Shown here piece after piece: positions 30,722-42,368 of a stretch of 64,000 nucleotides of DNA. Under the pieces are notes generated by a model. That model ran no database searches. It was not told the DNA's origin and saw nothing but the letters and a program-made list of their open reading frames with translations. The position numbers were made by a program, and so were the translations under genes. The DNA is taken from contig MCFG01000055.1 in assembly GCA_002104895.1 (NCBI GenBank), forward strand, positions 1-64,000. Direction: 5' to 3'. Each line of letters begins with the position of its first letter. Within the stretch, counting starts at the first letter, position 1. The stretch is from Anaeromyces robustus (lineage: Eukaryota > Neocallimastigomycota > Neocallimastigomycetes > Neocallimastigales > Neocallimastigaceae).

Positions 30722-32487
30722 TAGAAAATGGTATTTCTTTAAAGTTTATTTTTACTCTTTTAGCTATATTTTCTATTATTCGAGGTTTTTTAAGATATGG
30801 AGAACAAACTTGTAATCATTATATTGCATTTAAACTTTTAGCAGATATTCGTGATAATATTTTTGCAGCTTTAAGAAGATTAACTCCTGCAAAATTAGAA
30901 GGTAAAGGTAAAGGACATTATATTTCTATGATTACAGCAGATACCGAATTATTAGAAGTTTTTTATGCTCATACCATATCACCAATACTTATTGCTATTA
31001 TTACTTCCATTGTTATGATATGTTTTATTGGTCGAGATCATTGGATTTTAGCTTTAATTACCTTTATTTTCCATATTATTGTAGGAGCCATTATTCCAAT
31101 AGTTAATAGTCGTCTTGGAGTTAATACAGGTTTAAGTTATCGTGAAGGAGTAGCCAATCTTAATACCATAGTACTTGATAATTTAAGAGGTATACGTGAA
31201 ATACTTCAATATATTTATCAAACAGAAAGAGAAGTATGTACCATTAATGAAAATAATAATTTACGTATTTTACAAAAGAAATTAAAAAATTTAGAAAGTA
31301 TTCAAAATTATATTACAGGTGTTATTATTTATATTGGTGGTATTATTACCACAATTACAGTAAGTATTTTAGTTAAAAAAGGAGAAATTACTTTTGATTC
31401 AGGACTTATTAGTATTATAGCTTTTATGAGTTCTTTTGGTCCAACTATTTCTTTAAGTGCTCTTTCCAATGATTTAAATCAAACTTTAGGATGTGCTGAA
31501 CGTGTTTTAGATTTATTAGAAGAAAATCCATTAGTACCTGATATTGAAAATGGTAAAGATATGATACCAGGTACTATTCATGTTAAAAATATAACCTTTG
31601 CTTATCCAAAAAGTATGGAAAGGGGTAGAGATAGAAATGAAAAATATTCTGAAACCTCTAAAACCAAAACTTCTATTCTTTCTTCATTATCTTTATCCTC
31701 TTCTTCTAAAAAAAGAAAAGATGATGAATGTGAAGAAGAACCATTAATTAAAAAAGATGAATTTGGTAATGAAATAGAAGAAGAAGAAGAAGAAGAAGAA
31801 GAAGATAAAATTGATAATGATGATAATAATGATTATAAAGATAATAAAGAAGAAATAAAAGGAAAAGGAAAAGAAAAAGAAGAAGAAGAAGAAGAAGAAG
31901 AATATATTCTTAAAAATTATTCTAATGAATTTGAAAAAGGTAAAATTACAGGTATTATAGGTAAAAGTGGATGTGGTAAATCTACTTTATTAAAATTATT
32001 AATGCGATTTTATGAACCACAAAAGGGAGAAATTTTATATGATACACTTTCACTATCAGAAATTACAACAACAAAACTTCGTCAAGCGATCGCCTATGTT
32101 ACCCAAGAAACTTATCTTTTCCATGATACTATAGCTAATAATTTAAAATTAGCACGTTTAGAAGCTACTCAAGAAGAAATAGAAGATGCCTGTAAAAAGG
32201 CATCGATTGATGATTTTATACAAAAATTACCTATGAAATATGATACCAAACTTTCAGAATTAGGAAATTCATTATCTGGTGGTGAACGTCAAAGATTAGG
32301 TTTAGCTAGAGCCTTTTTAAGTCAAAGAGAAATATTTTTATTAGATGAACCTACCAGTAATTTAGATAGTTTAAATGAAGCTATACTTTTAAAATCTTTA
32401 AAAGAACAATCCTTAAATAAAACAGTGATATTAGTATCTCATCGAAGATCAACTATGGCAATTACTGATACATTATATAAAATGTAA
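28339..32487 (+). CDS. fused CydD/CydC-like full ABC exporter, bacterial type (1382 aa)
   Basis: Intronless ORF with TMD1-NBD1-TMD2-NBD2. NBD1: Walker A GKSGCGKST (409-417), signature LSGGQ (527-531), Walker B IYIFDE (547-552), switch His583. At the Q-loop position the sequence is RISHDN, without Gln. NBD2: Walker A GKSGCGKST (1208-1216), VTQETYLF Q-loop, LSGGERQR, LLDEP (1334-1338), His1368. TMD1 (LLAPLTLFIIISFI, FFLPVRRLGSFFHIAMNG) and TMD2 (GEQTCNHYIAFKLLADIRD, LRRLTPAKLEGKGKGHYISM, LLEVFYAHTISPI) match what I know of paired CydD/CydC-type half-transporters of Firmicutes. CydDC exports cysteine/glutathione in bacteria; the substrate here is unproven. Asn/Ser linkers join NBD1 to TMD2 (about 630-730), and an acidic ~97-residue insert (about 1092-1188) sits between the A-loop Tyr1089 and Walker A of NBD2. 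The protein ends 14 residues after the switch His. Start: first ATG, AAAAGAAAAATG context. Confidence 0.92.
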
Positions 32488-33269
32488 AAAAAAAATAAAA
32501 AAAAAAGAACAAAAAAAAAAAAAAAATTGATATATATGATATAAACATATAGACAAGGGGAAAATATATATATAATTATGGATTATAATGGAAAATTATA
32601 TATATGATATAAATAAAAAAGGAAAAATATATAATATAATTGAATAATCAAATTCTATTATATTATATATTTTTTTTTACCTTTTTTTTTTATTTTTTTA
32701 AATAAATATTTATAATAAAGAAATTTTATTTCATTAATTTATTAATTAAAATAATTTATATTTTCTTTTATCGTTATTTATAATTTTTTTTAATATAGTG
32801 TTAAATCTATAAAAAAGAAAAAGTTTTTTATCTTTTTTCTTTTAAACGAATAATTTAATATATATAGTAAAAAAAAAAATCAACAAATAATGAAAAAATA
32901 ATAGACAAAAAAAAAAAAAAAACAATATATAGAAATAGATAATTTAAATAGATAATAACAAAATAAAATAAAATAAAATAAAAAAATAAAAATAAAAATA
33001 AAATAGATGAATAAAAATGTATAAATTTTATAGATTTGATTAAATATATATATATATATAAAATAAGATAAAATAGAATAAATAAATTTAAATTAAATTG
33101 AAATAAGAAATAAAAACATTTAAATATAAATATAAATATAATAATAGTAATACAAAATAATAAAATAACAAATATAAGCTATTTATTTGTATATAAAACA
33201 TTTAAAACATTAATATTATGTAATTTTTTTCTTTTTTTTATATAGATTTCACATAAAAAGTATATGTAA

Positions 33270-33412
33270 CAATATCTTTGTATATAGAACTAATTTGAGG
33301 TTGACACTTTATATAGTTTTTAACATCCATTAGTGCTATTAGGTATTAAACTATTGTCATTCATTTATTATTGAAATTGATGACAATCCTCAAGTTCAAA
33401 GACCCCATGAAT
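33270..33412. ncRNA. structured non-coding RNA candidate
   Basis: A ~140-bp island of near-random sequence within otherwise low-complexity DNA. CTTTG..GAAC..TTGAGG.TTG at the left pairs with CAATCCTCAAGTTCAAAG at the right end (33377-33396). An inner TGTCAT/ATGACA hairpin lies at about 33354-33381. A T8 run follows the right arm, as expected of a Pol III terminator on the + strand. No tRNA, snoRNA or known snRNA match could be made by eye, and the strand is uncertain. Confidence 0.35.
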
Positions 33413-33716
33413 ATTTTTTTTAAAGTAATTAAAAAATTAAAAAAATTAAAAAAATTAAAAAATAAATTAAAAAATTAATAAATATATATATTAATGTATG
33501 ATATCATATTAAAAAAATATTAACTTTAAATGACGACATATATCTATATATATAATTTTTCATATAAAAAAAAAAAAAAGAAATAAAAAAAGATTATTGA
33601 TATTTTATTACTTAATATTATTATATATTATTATTATATATTATTATTATTTCATTATTATTACATTATTTTTACAAGCGGTATATTTTTTTTCTTAATT
33701 ATTAATATTATTATTT

Positions 33717-33873
33717 ATTATTATTATTATTATTATTCATTATTTATTATTATTATTAATTATTATTCACTATTATTATTCATTATTCATTATTTATTAT
33801 TATTATTATTATTAACTATTATTATTATTATTATTCATTATTATTCATTATTATCATTATTATTATTATTTAT

Positions 33874-33915
<42 letters not shown>
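33717..33915. repeat. (TTA)n with TTCATTA interruptions
   Basis: About 200 bp of trinucleotide repeat. Confidence 0.9.
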
Positions 33916-33917
<2 letters not shown>

Positions 33918-35979
33918 GTTTTTAAGAAAAAAGTGATTATAAACCATTTTATATTTTATTAAAAATCAAATTATATGTGTTAACCTTAAACTTAAAAGTT
34001 AACAAATAATTTGTTTAATTTATTATTTAAGAATTAGTTAATCCACAGAAAAAACTTTAAATTTTAAATTTTAAATTATTTATTTAATTTATATTATTTT
34101 ATTTATTTACTTTATATAATATATAAAAATTAGTTTATCATATATTAAAATATATTAAAATATATTAAAATATATTACTGCAATAAATCTATATATATAT
34201 CAAATTATTAAAAAAAAAAAAAAAATTTGTGTAAATTAACAAATTAATCAACATTTTTATGGTAAAAAAAAAAAAAAGAAAGAAGGAAAAAAAAAAGGAA
34301 AAATGGAAAAAAGAAAAGTACAAATTTTAATTTTAATAAATAAAAATAAAGTAGTTTTTATATATATATAAAAAAAAATGATATTTTGTAAAATAGATTA
34401 TAAATTCTAAACTTTATAAAAAACAAATTTTTAAATTAAATATTGGTTAATTTATTTTATTTCTATTTCTGGTTATATTTAGAGTTTATAGTTATGCTTT
34501 AATAAAGTTGAAAATGATATTATAAATATTAACTATTTATCACGTATCATTTAATTAAATAAGTAATATTTTTCTTATTTGCTTTTTTTTTTTTTTCTAT
34601 GGTTTTAATATATAATTTAAATTATTATATAAAATATGAAACTTTTTTTTTTTTATTATTTAATAATAAAATGATTATAACGATCTATTATATTTCATTT
34701 CTTTTTTTTTTTTTCTATACTTTTTAAAAGAAGAATCAATTGTAAGGAATTTATATATATATAAATAAATAAATAAATTCAAAAATATTTTTTAGTTTAC
34801 AGAAATACAGAAAATATTTTGATATTTAATAACAATAATTTAAAAAGAAAATTCTAAAATAAAAATTCTTTTTTTTTTTTTTTTTTTAAAAGGAAATCAG
34901 TTTAAAAAATAAAATAAAAAATAAATAAAGTAAAAAGTAAACAATTACTATAACAATCAATCAATCAAAAAAATAAAAAATAAACAATAAACAATAATTA
35001 AAATAAAAATATTTAAAAAAAATATTTAATCTTTAAATTCATAAAGCAGAATATTTAATATTTAAAAGGCTATCCTTTTAACATTGTACATTTTTTATTT
35101 TATTTTATTTTTTATTTTATTTTATTTTTTATAATTTTTTTTATAATTTTTTTTTATAATTTTTAAAACCAGTAAAAAAAATAAATTATTTACTGAACCA
35201 TTCATTTAAAATGATTTTTTAAAAAAATTATATTAAAACATTATATTATTTAATATATTCTTATATATAAATATAAATATATTATAATATATTATATTAT
35301 ATTTTATTAATATATTTGAAATAAATATTAAAAAAGAATCAAAAAAAAAATTAAAAAATTATTAGTTAATAATATATATTGTAATATATTAAGAATATAC
35401 TATTATATATGATATATTAAATAATCAATATATTTACAATATATTGTAAAATAAAGTATTTAAAATTTTAAAAAATTTGTTAATCGATCATTGATTTAAA
35501 ATGAATTTAAAGTTTTTTCATTCTAAATTATTAAATTATTAATAATTATAATAAATATATATAAATTTACTTTACCAAAAATCTTTTTTTTTTTTTTTAT
35601 AAAAAAAAAAGTATTTAAAGAGAGAAAAAGAATTATTGTTTTTTTTTATTATTATTATTTTATAATTAAATTAATTATATATTTCTAGAAAAAAAAAAGT
35701 TAAATACAAAATAATGATACAAAAGAAAACATTCAAAATAAAAAAAACTATGATAATAAAAAAAGCAATAATAATAAAAATATAAAATAAAAACATTTTA
35801 AAATATTTTATTATATAAAATAAAATAAAATTAAATAAAAAATATACCGGATTGTAATATAAATATGATTATATAAAAAAATAAAATATAGTTTTATATT
35901 TTTAACGTAATATTAACAAATAATACATAAAAAAAATTTTAAAGATATTAAAAAAATATTTTAAAAACGAAAAAAAAAA

Positions 35980-36441
35980 ATGATAACAACAATTCTTCTT
36001 CTAATTCTTTTGATAAAGCTAATATCCTTTAAAGGATTTCTTATCTTTCTTGCAGGATATTCCTTAATATACCTTTTGATAAAATTTATCAACGATGAAA
36101 CTGTAAAAGAACCAATGTATATGCATATACATAAGCATGAAATACAGCAAAGATATCGAAACCATACCGCTCAAGGAACTACCATTTCTTCTTCCATAAA
36201 ACCATTTTATGGAAAAGAAATTAAGAAAGAAATGAATATATCTGGCCAAAAAAAGAAACAAAAACATGATATTATGGACATTTCTTCTTCAAAAACTGGT
36301 AAAAACAAATTCTTAAAAAGTACTGTTACCATTAAGAAGATTATTGTCAGAAAAACTCTTTCATCTACAAAAAATGAACTTATCATAAAGAAATCAAAAA
36401 TTATGAAAACTAAAAAGATTATTACAATCAAAAACATTTAA
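35980..36441 (+). CDS. small hypothetical membrane protein with basic tail (153 aa)
   Basis: ORF starting in an A-rich context (AAAAAAAAATG). Residues about 2-38 are hydrophobic (LLLILLIKLISFKGFLIFLAGYSLIYLLIKF), enough for one or two membrane passes or an uncleaved anchor. The remaining 115 residues are hydrophilic and very basic (KKKQK, STVTIKKIIVRKTLSSTK). Codons include C/G-ending ones (ATC, CTT, AAG, ACC) far above the surrounding DNA, which favours a real gene. Only AT-rich repeats surround it. I recognise no family. Confidence 0.6.
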   Translation: MITTILLLILLIKLISFKGFLIFLAGYSLIYLLIKFINDETVKEPMYMHIHKHEIQQRYRNHTAQGTTISSSIKPFYGKEIKKEMNISGQKKKQKHDIMDISSSKTGKNKFLKSTVTIKKIIVRKTLSSTKNELIIKKSKIMKTKKIITIKNI

Positions 36442-36982
36442 AAAAAAAGTTGTATTGTGTTTTAACAATTGATTGTAAAAAAAAATGAAAAAGTTTTTTT
36501 ATTTTTTTCTATAATGTCATAGAATATTACCTATAATAATATGGAGAAGAAAATAATAATAATAATAAAAATAATAATAAATATATAATTATAAAAATAG
36601 GTATAACTATATATTTATTATATGTACATTTATTATAAAAAAAAAGGAAAAGAAAAGAAATAAAAATTATAAAGAATTAATAATTTTTTTTTCTTATATA
36701 CCATTTATTATAAAATATTTTAATGATACCATCCATCCCAATATAATCAATTATAAATTATTTTTAAATCAAAAATCAAAAACAAAAAAAAAAAATATTT
36801 CATGTTTTATTTTAAATACAATTTATTTTTATATATAATAAGAATAACATTTAAATTAAGTATATTATATAAAATACAAATAATAAATATTAATAAAAAA
36901 TTTTTTTTATATATTATTTATTTATAAGTATATAAATATAAAATAAAATGTATTATATATTTGTGAAATTTAAAAAATAAAA

Positions 36983-36983
<1 letters not shown>

Positions 36984-37031
<48 letters not shown>
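36984..37031. repeat. poly-A tract of about 46 bases
   Basis: The longest homopolymer in the window; could mark an old retrotransposed insertion or an assembly problem. Confidence 0.9.
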
Positions 37032-37035
<4 letters not shown>

Positions 37036-37840
37036 AGGTATTTTATATTATTAATTATATAATTAAAAAAGAAAGAAAAAAAGAAAGAAAATATTTATTA
37101 TTTCATATATTTTAATTTTTGATATTAAAAATAAAAAAAAAATCATTTAAAATAATAAATAATAAATATTCAATATTAAAAACATATATTCATATATTAA
37201 TTTTTTTTCTATTTATTTCTTTTATAAAAAAGATTTTTTTTAATAATTCGTTTTTTTATATTATATAATATTTAGTTATTCATCATCATTATTATAAAAA
37301 TAGATGATTTTTTTTTCTTTATTACTTCTTTTATTTATTAATTGAATAAATACCAAAAAAAAGACTATTATTTTCATATTTTTATTAATATTTATTAGTT
37401 CTTATTTATTTATTAATTTATTTATATATATAATATTTTTAATTATTTTTTTTTCTTTAATTATTTATTTTTAAACTATCATTAATCTTTAATATAAATT
37501 AAAATAAAATAAACAATATAAAATATAAAAAAATTAAAAAAATCATAATCTTTTTTTTTTTTTTTAATACAGTGTATGTGGGTGCGTATGTGTATATGTA
37601 AGTGTGTGTGTTCTTTTTTTTTTTTTTTTTTAATTTTAATATAAAGTTTTAATTTATTATAAAAAAAAATAAATAAATGATATTAATATTAATTAGATAT
37701 TGTCTTAAACCCAGAAAGTTGTTTTTAATAAATGAAAAATAAATGATAAAGTTTCTTTTCTTTTTTTTTTTTTTCTTTTAGTTTTTAAGAAATTAATTCA
37801 ATAGCAAAAATTCTTTTTTTTTTTTTTTTTTTAGTTTTTA

Positions 37841-38142
37841 ATATAGATTTCACATGATGATGTTGATATCTAATTTTGATGAAAACTTTTTTTCTTTTTT
37901 TCTTTTCTTTTCTATTGAATTAATCTATTATTGTCATAATGAAAATTCTATATTATAATAAAATTTTTAAAGTTTTTTAAAAAAAAAATAATAAAAATAA
38001 TAATTTTTTTTTTTAATTAGATTTGATTTAATTAATCAAGTATATATAATGAAAAAACGAAATTTAAAAAAATTATTTTTATTGGTGATTTAATATAGAT
38101 TTCATATAAATTTCATATTCATACCATCAACTCATTTAATGC

Positions 38143-38229
<87 letters not shown>

Positions 38230-38232
38230 TTA

Positions 38233-38317
<85 letters not shown>

Positions 38318-38320
38318 TTA

Positions 38321-38414
<94 letters not shown>

Positions 38415-38945
38415 TAAGAAGTAATATTAAATATATATAGATATTTAAAAGAAATGAAAGTTATAAACATATTAAATTAGAAATTTAATTTTCACATGAT
38501 GATATGATGGGTATGCAGATTTATTTAGTCATATTGAAATTTTTTTAATTGTTAATGGTTTTTTTTTTAAAAAAAAAAAAAAAAAGATTAAAGTTTATAA
38601 AATATATAAATATATATATATATTTATTTTAAAGGATTTACATTTAAACAAAAAGTGTCAAAAAAAAATAAAAAAAAAAAAAGCATTTAAGATATTAAAA
38701 TAATAATAATAATAATAATAATAATAGTTATAAAAATATAATAAATGAAATTTTTTTCGTTTATTAAAAATAATTTAAAGTCTACATATAGATTTCATAT
38801 TAATAAAAATAATAATAAAAACTGTAACATAATATATTTTATGGAAAGTTTTCGTTTGTTTAGTTTAAATTTTTTTTTTTATTAAAAAAAATATTTTAAA
38901 GATTTAATATAGATTTCACATGATGGTATGTGGATTTATGCAGTC
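37841..38945 (+). repeat. dispersed repeat with core TATAGATTTCACATGATG
   Basis: Copies at about 37841-37870, 38092-38115, 38490-38530 (core diverged), 38786-38800 and 38905-38945, plus a solitary copy at 33239-33255. The 38490 and 38905 copies extend over TGGATTTATGCAGTC-like sequence. All are in the same orientation. Confidence 0.65.
38138..38414. repeat. (TTA)n microsatellite
   Basis: About 275 bp with TTCATTAATTATTA interruptions. Confidence 0.93.
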
Positions 38946-39620
38946 TTTTTTTTTATATATATATATTTTTAATTGTTATGTTAATTTTTAATTTTTAAAA
39001 CTTTATAATCTTTATAATAATATAATATTATAGAATTTTCAGTATGAATTTTAAATTTTAAAGTTAACTTGGGAAGTATAAACTTTAATATAAAATAATT
39101 AAAATAATAAATTTTTTAATGATTAAATAAGATAAATTGATAAATAGATATATAAGATTTAAAAATATTATTAAAAAAAAAAAAAAAAAAAGAAAAGTAT
39201 TAATCTATTTTTTAAATTTAATGAATTCTAATTAACTATGATTTTTTTTTTTTATTTATCACTTTGATCAACATTTATACGTGTTTTAACCTTTTAAGAA
39301 ATTTTAATGATAATAATAATTAATAAAAAGAAAAGAAAAAGAAAAAGAAAATTTTATATAAATCCTTTTAATAATTTATTTATATAAGATATTATTTTTA
39401 TTTTGATAAATAACTACATATAATAAAAGTATTATCAATTTATTATTATTATTATTATTATTATTAAAAAATTATATTATAATAATCATATCTATTATTA
39501 GTACTATTATAATTATTAAAAATTTTATATATAATATATTTATTTTTTTTTATTTTCATTTGTTTATTTTTTTTTTTTTATTTGGTTATTTATTTATTTA
39601 TTTATTTATTTTTTTTTTGA

Positions 39621-41435
39621 TTAAAGATAAAATTCATTTTCTATATTTTTTGCTCCACAGGATATTAAAAAATTAGATATATCATGAAATCCTCTCATTT
39701 GAGTAATTTGTAATGGTGATAAATTTTTATTATTTTTAATATTAATATCTACACCATAACGTATTAAAAGTTCTATTAATTCTTTGGAACCATTATTACA
39801 GGCTATAATTAAAGGGGTATCTCCTTTTTGATTTTTAATATTAATATTGGCACCATGTTGTATAAGAAAATCTACAATTCCCTTTTGTTTAATAATAGTC
39901 GCATAAATTAAAGCAGAATTACCTAATTTATCTTTTTCATTAATATCTGCTCCATGATCTAATAAAATTTTTACTATATCCTTATGACCATTTTGGGATA
40001 CTACCATTAAAGCGGTAAGTCCACTATTACTTTTATCATCAACTTTAACACCTTGATCAATAAGATATTGTACAATATTTTTACGTCCATTAAGACAAGC
40101 TATCATTAATGAGGAAAATCCATTTATATCTTTTTCATTCATATTTTCTCCCTTTTCTATTAAATTTTTAATCATATCTATACTACCACGAAAACAGGCT
40201 AACATTATAGCATTCCATCCATTATAATTCTTTTCATTATATTTTAATTCCTTTTTATTTAATAAATATTCTACTAATTCAAGATTTCCACTTTGTACTG
40301 CATTCATTAAAATAGTAAATCCTTTATTATCTTTGGCATTAATATTTGCTCCTTTATCAATTAAATATTTAGTAATATTTAAATAACCTTCTTGACAAGC
40401 ATACATTAAAGCTGAAGATTGTTTTATATTTACTGCATTAATATCAGCTCCATGTTCTACTAATAATTTAACGATATCTTCTCGTCCTTCTTGAGTGGCA
40501 TACATTAAAGGGGTAAATCCTTTAAAATTTTTTTCATTGATGGAAGCCCCATGGTCCATCAAGACTTGAACATAATCGGTAAATCCTTTTTGACAGGTTA
40601 ACATTAATGGGGTAATAAGGGTATATTTAACTTTTTCATTAATATCAACACCTTGTTCAATTAAAAATTTTATAATATCTAAATTATTACGAGATAAACA
40701 AGCTTTATATAATAAATTATATTGAAGATTAACTTTTTTTTTTATATTTTCTTGAGTATCATAAAGATATAATAATTTTAAAATCTTTAAATTTTTATGT
40801 TGTAATGCTGAATAATAGACTTGGTCCGTTATATTGATTTTCCTCTTTTCTGATTCTATAAAATGATAAAGTTGTTCTTTACTAAAACTTTTCTTTTTTT
40901 GATTTTTATAAATATTAATTAATTTTAAAATGGCGTCTGTATCGAATTGATAATATTTAATAATAGAATGAAATAATGAAATGTCTTGTCCATTCACCAC
41001 ATAAAATATAAAACTTTTATTTAAATTATCAATAAAATTAATATTAATTCCTTGCTTTAAAATAAAATAAAGTAAACGTTTAGATAATGATTTTTTAAGG
41101 TATATATAGATAAGAACATTACAATTATTATTACCAGCATAATTGATACTAGCCCCATTTTTTAATAAAATTTGAGAAATGGAAAAATATTCATTTTCTA
41201 AAGCTAAAAATAAAGGGATAGTTCCACCTTTGGACTCATAATTTAATGTTGGATAAAGTTGAACTGTAAATTCAATAATTTCAATGGAAATTTTATTTTC
41301 AATTAAATAAATAAGTAAATCAAATGTATCACTATTAATATCTTTTAAATTGGCATTACCATATAAAAAATAAGATTTATAATCTACAACATTATTTGAA
41401 TTAATTAATTGTTTTAATTCTTGTAATGTATTCAT
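39621..41435 (-). CDS. ankyrin-repeat protein (604 aa)
   Basis: Single-exon ORF on the - strand. Residues about 1-240 are divergent (EIIEFTVQLYPTLNYESKGG, LYFILKQGININFIDNLNKS), with the same layout as the ankyrin gene at 24544. Residues about 240-590 hold roughly eleven regular ankyrin repeats such as TPLMYATQEGREDIVKLLVEHGADINA. The repeats are consensus-like with no large insert. There is no signal peptide, membrane segment or other domain. Likely an intracellular binding scaffold. The ATG lies directly after a (TTA)n / TTG-rich 5' leader. Confidence 0.94.
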   Translation of the reverse strand: MNTLQELKQLINSNNVVDYKSYFLYGNANLKDINSDTFDLLIYLIENKISIEIIEFTVQLYPTLNYESKGGTIPLFLALENEYFSISQILLKNGASINYAGNNNCNVLIYIYLKKSLSKRLLYFILKQGININFIDNLNKSFIFYVVNGQDISLFHSIIKYYQFDTDAILKLINIYKNQKKKSFSKEQLYHFIESEKRKINITDQVYYSALQHKNLKILKLLYLYDTQENIKKKVNLQYNLLYKACLSRNNLDIIKFLIEQGVDINEKVKYTLITPLMLTCQKGFTDYVQVLMDHGASINEKNFKGFTPLMYATQEGREDIVKLLVEHGADINAVNIKQSSALMYACQEGYLNITKYLIDKGANINAKDNKGFTILMNAVQSGNLELVEYLLNKKELKYNEKNYNGWNAIMLACFRGSIDMIKNLIEKGENMNEKDINGFSSLMIACLNGRKNIVQYLIDQGVKVDDKSNSGLTALMVVSQNGHKDIVKILLDHGADINEKDKLGNSALIYATIIKQKGIVDFLIQHGANINIKNQKGDTPLIIACNNGSKELIELLIRYGVDINIKNNKNLSPLQITQMRGFHDISNFLISCGAKNIENEFYL

Positions 41436-41935
41436 TTTATTATTATTATTATTATTACTATTGTTGTTGTTGTTGTTATTTATTCTTATTTTATTATTTT
41501 ATTTATTATATTCTTATATTCTTATAGATTTATATACATAATAATATTAAATTTATTTTTACAATTATTTTCTATGAAATTTCATTTTAAATTTATTTAC
41601 AAAATTAATTTTTTTAAAAAAAAAATTTAATATAAAAAATTAAAAAAAAAATAAAAATAAAAAATAAAAAACAAAATGAATGAAAAAAAATAATCCTACT
41701 AAATTTTTAATAAATAAATAAAAAATATATTAAATATATAATAAAATATTATTCATTATTTAATTTATATCTAATTAGATAAAAAATTTTTTAAATTATT
41801 ATTTAAGCTTTTATAAATAATATAATGTAATAAAACGTCAATTAAAAGAGAATGAAAAAAAGTTAAACATTTTATAATAGGTTTTTTGATTTATTTAGTA
41901 TATTATTAATATTATTATTATTTTATAAATGATTA

Positions 41936-42005
<70 letters not shown>

Positions 42006-42368
42006 TTAATATTATCCTATTTATAATTTATTATTATTTGTCAAATAGATATAAATATTGTTATTTTTTGGTTTTATTATATTATATTTATTCATTTATT
42101 TTTATATTATTATTTTTTTTTAATTATATATATAAATGAGAAAAAAATATTAATAAGTAATTTGTAACAATTAATTATAATTATTTACTATATATTATAT
42201 AAATATATATATATATTAGATTTTAAAAATATGTAAATTTGAATAAAAATTAAATTATTGAATAATGATATTTTAACAAATATTGCTATTTTTTTTTATT
42301 TATTCCTCTGTAATTTTAAGATTTAAATATTATACATATATCGATATCCTTTTTTCTTTTTTTTTATA
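41436..42368. other. spacer with (TTA)n array
   Basis: 5' flank of the ankyrin gene. (TTA)n at about 41938-42006, otherwise AT-rich DNA. Nothing else seen. Confidence 0.7.

Larger units (their letters stand above)
32488..35979. other. 3.5-kb non-coding region
   Basis: AT-rich with (TTA)n at 33717-33915 and many homopolymers. The only stretch of clearly higher complexity is about 33240-33412, listed separately. No protein-coding segment seen. Confidence 0.7.
36442..39620. other. 3.2-kb repeat-rich non-coding region
   Basis: Contains a ~46-bp poly-A tract (36984-37031), a GT-rich patch (37571-37611), the (TTA)n array at 38138-38414 and four or five copies of the dispersed TATAGATTTCACAT element. 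It is the 3' flank of the - strand ankyrin gene. No coding segment. Confidence 0.7.

Noticed and set aside
36064-36437. Two antisense frames over the small membrane-protein gene
   Set aside because: The + strand frame is longer and has the better start and codon pattern; the antisense frames have no A-rich start context.
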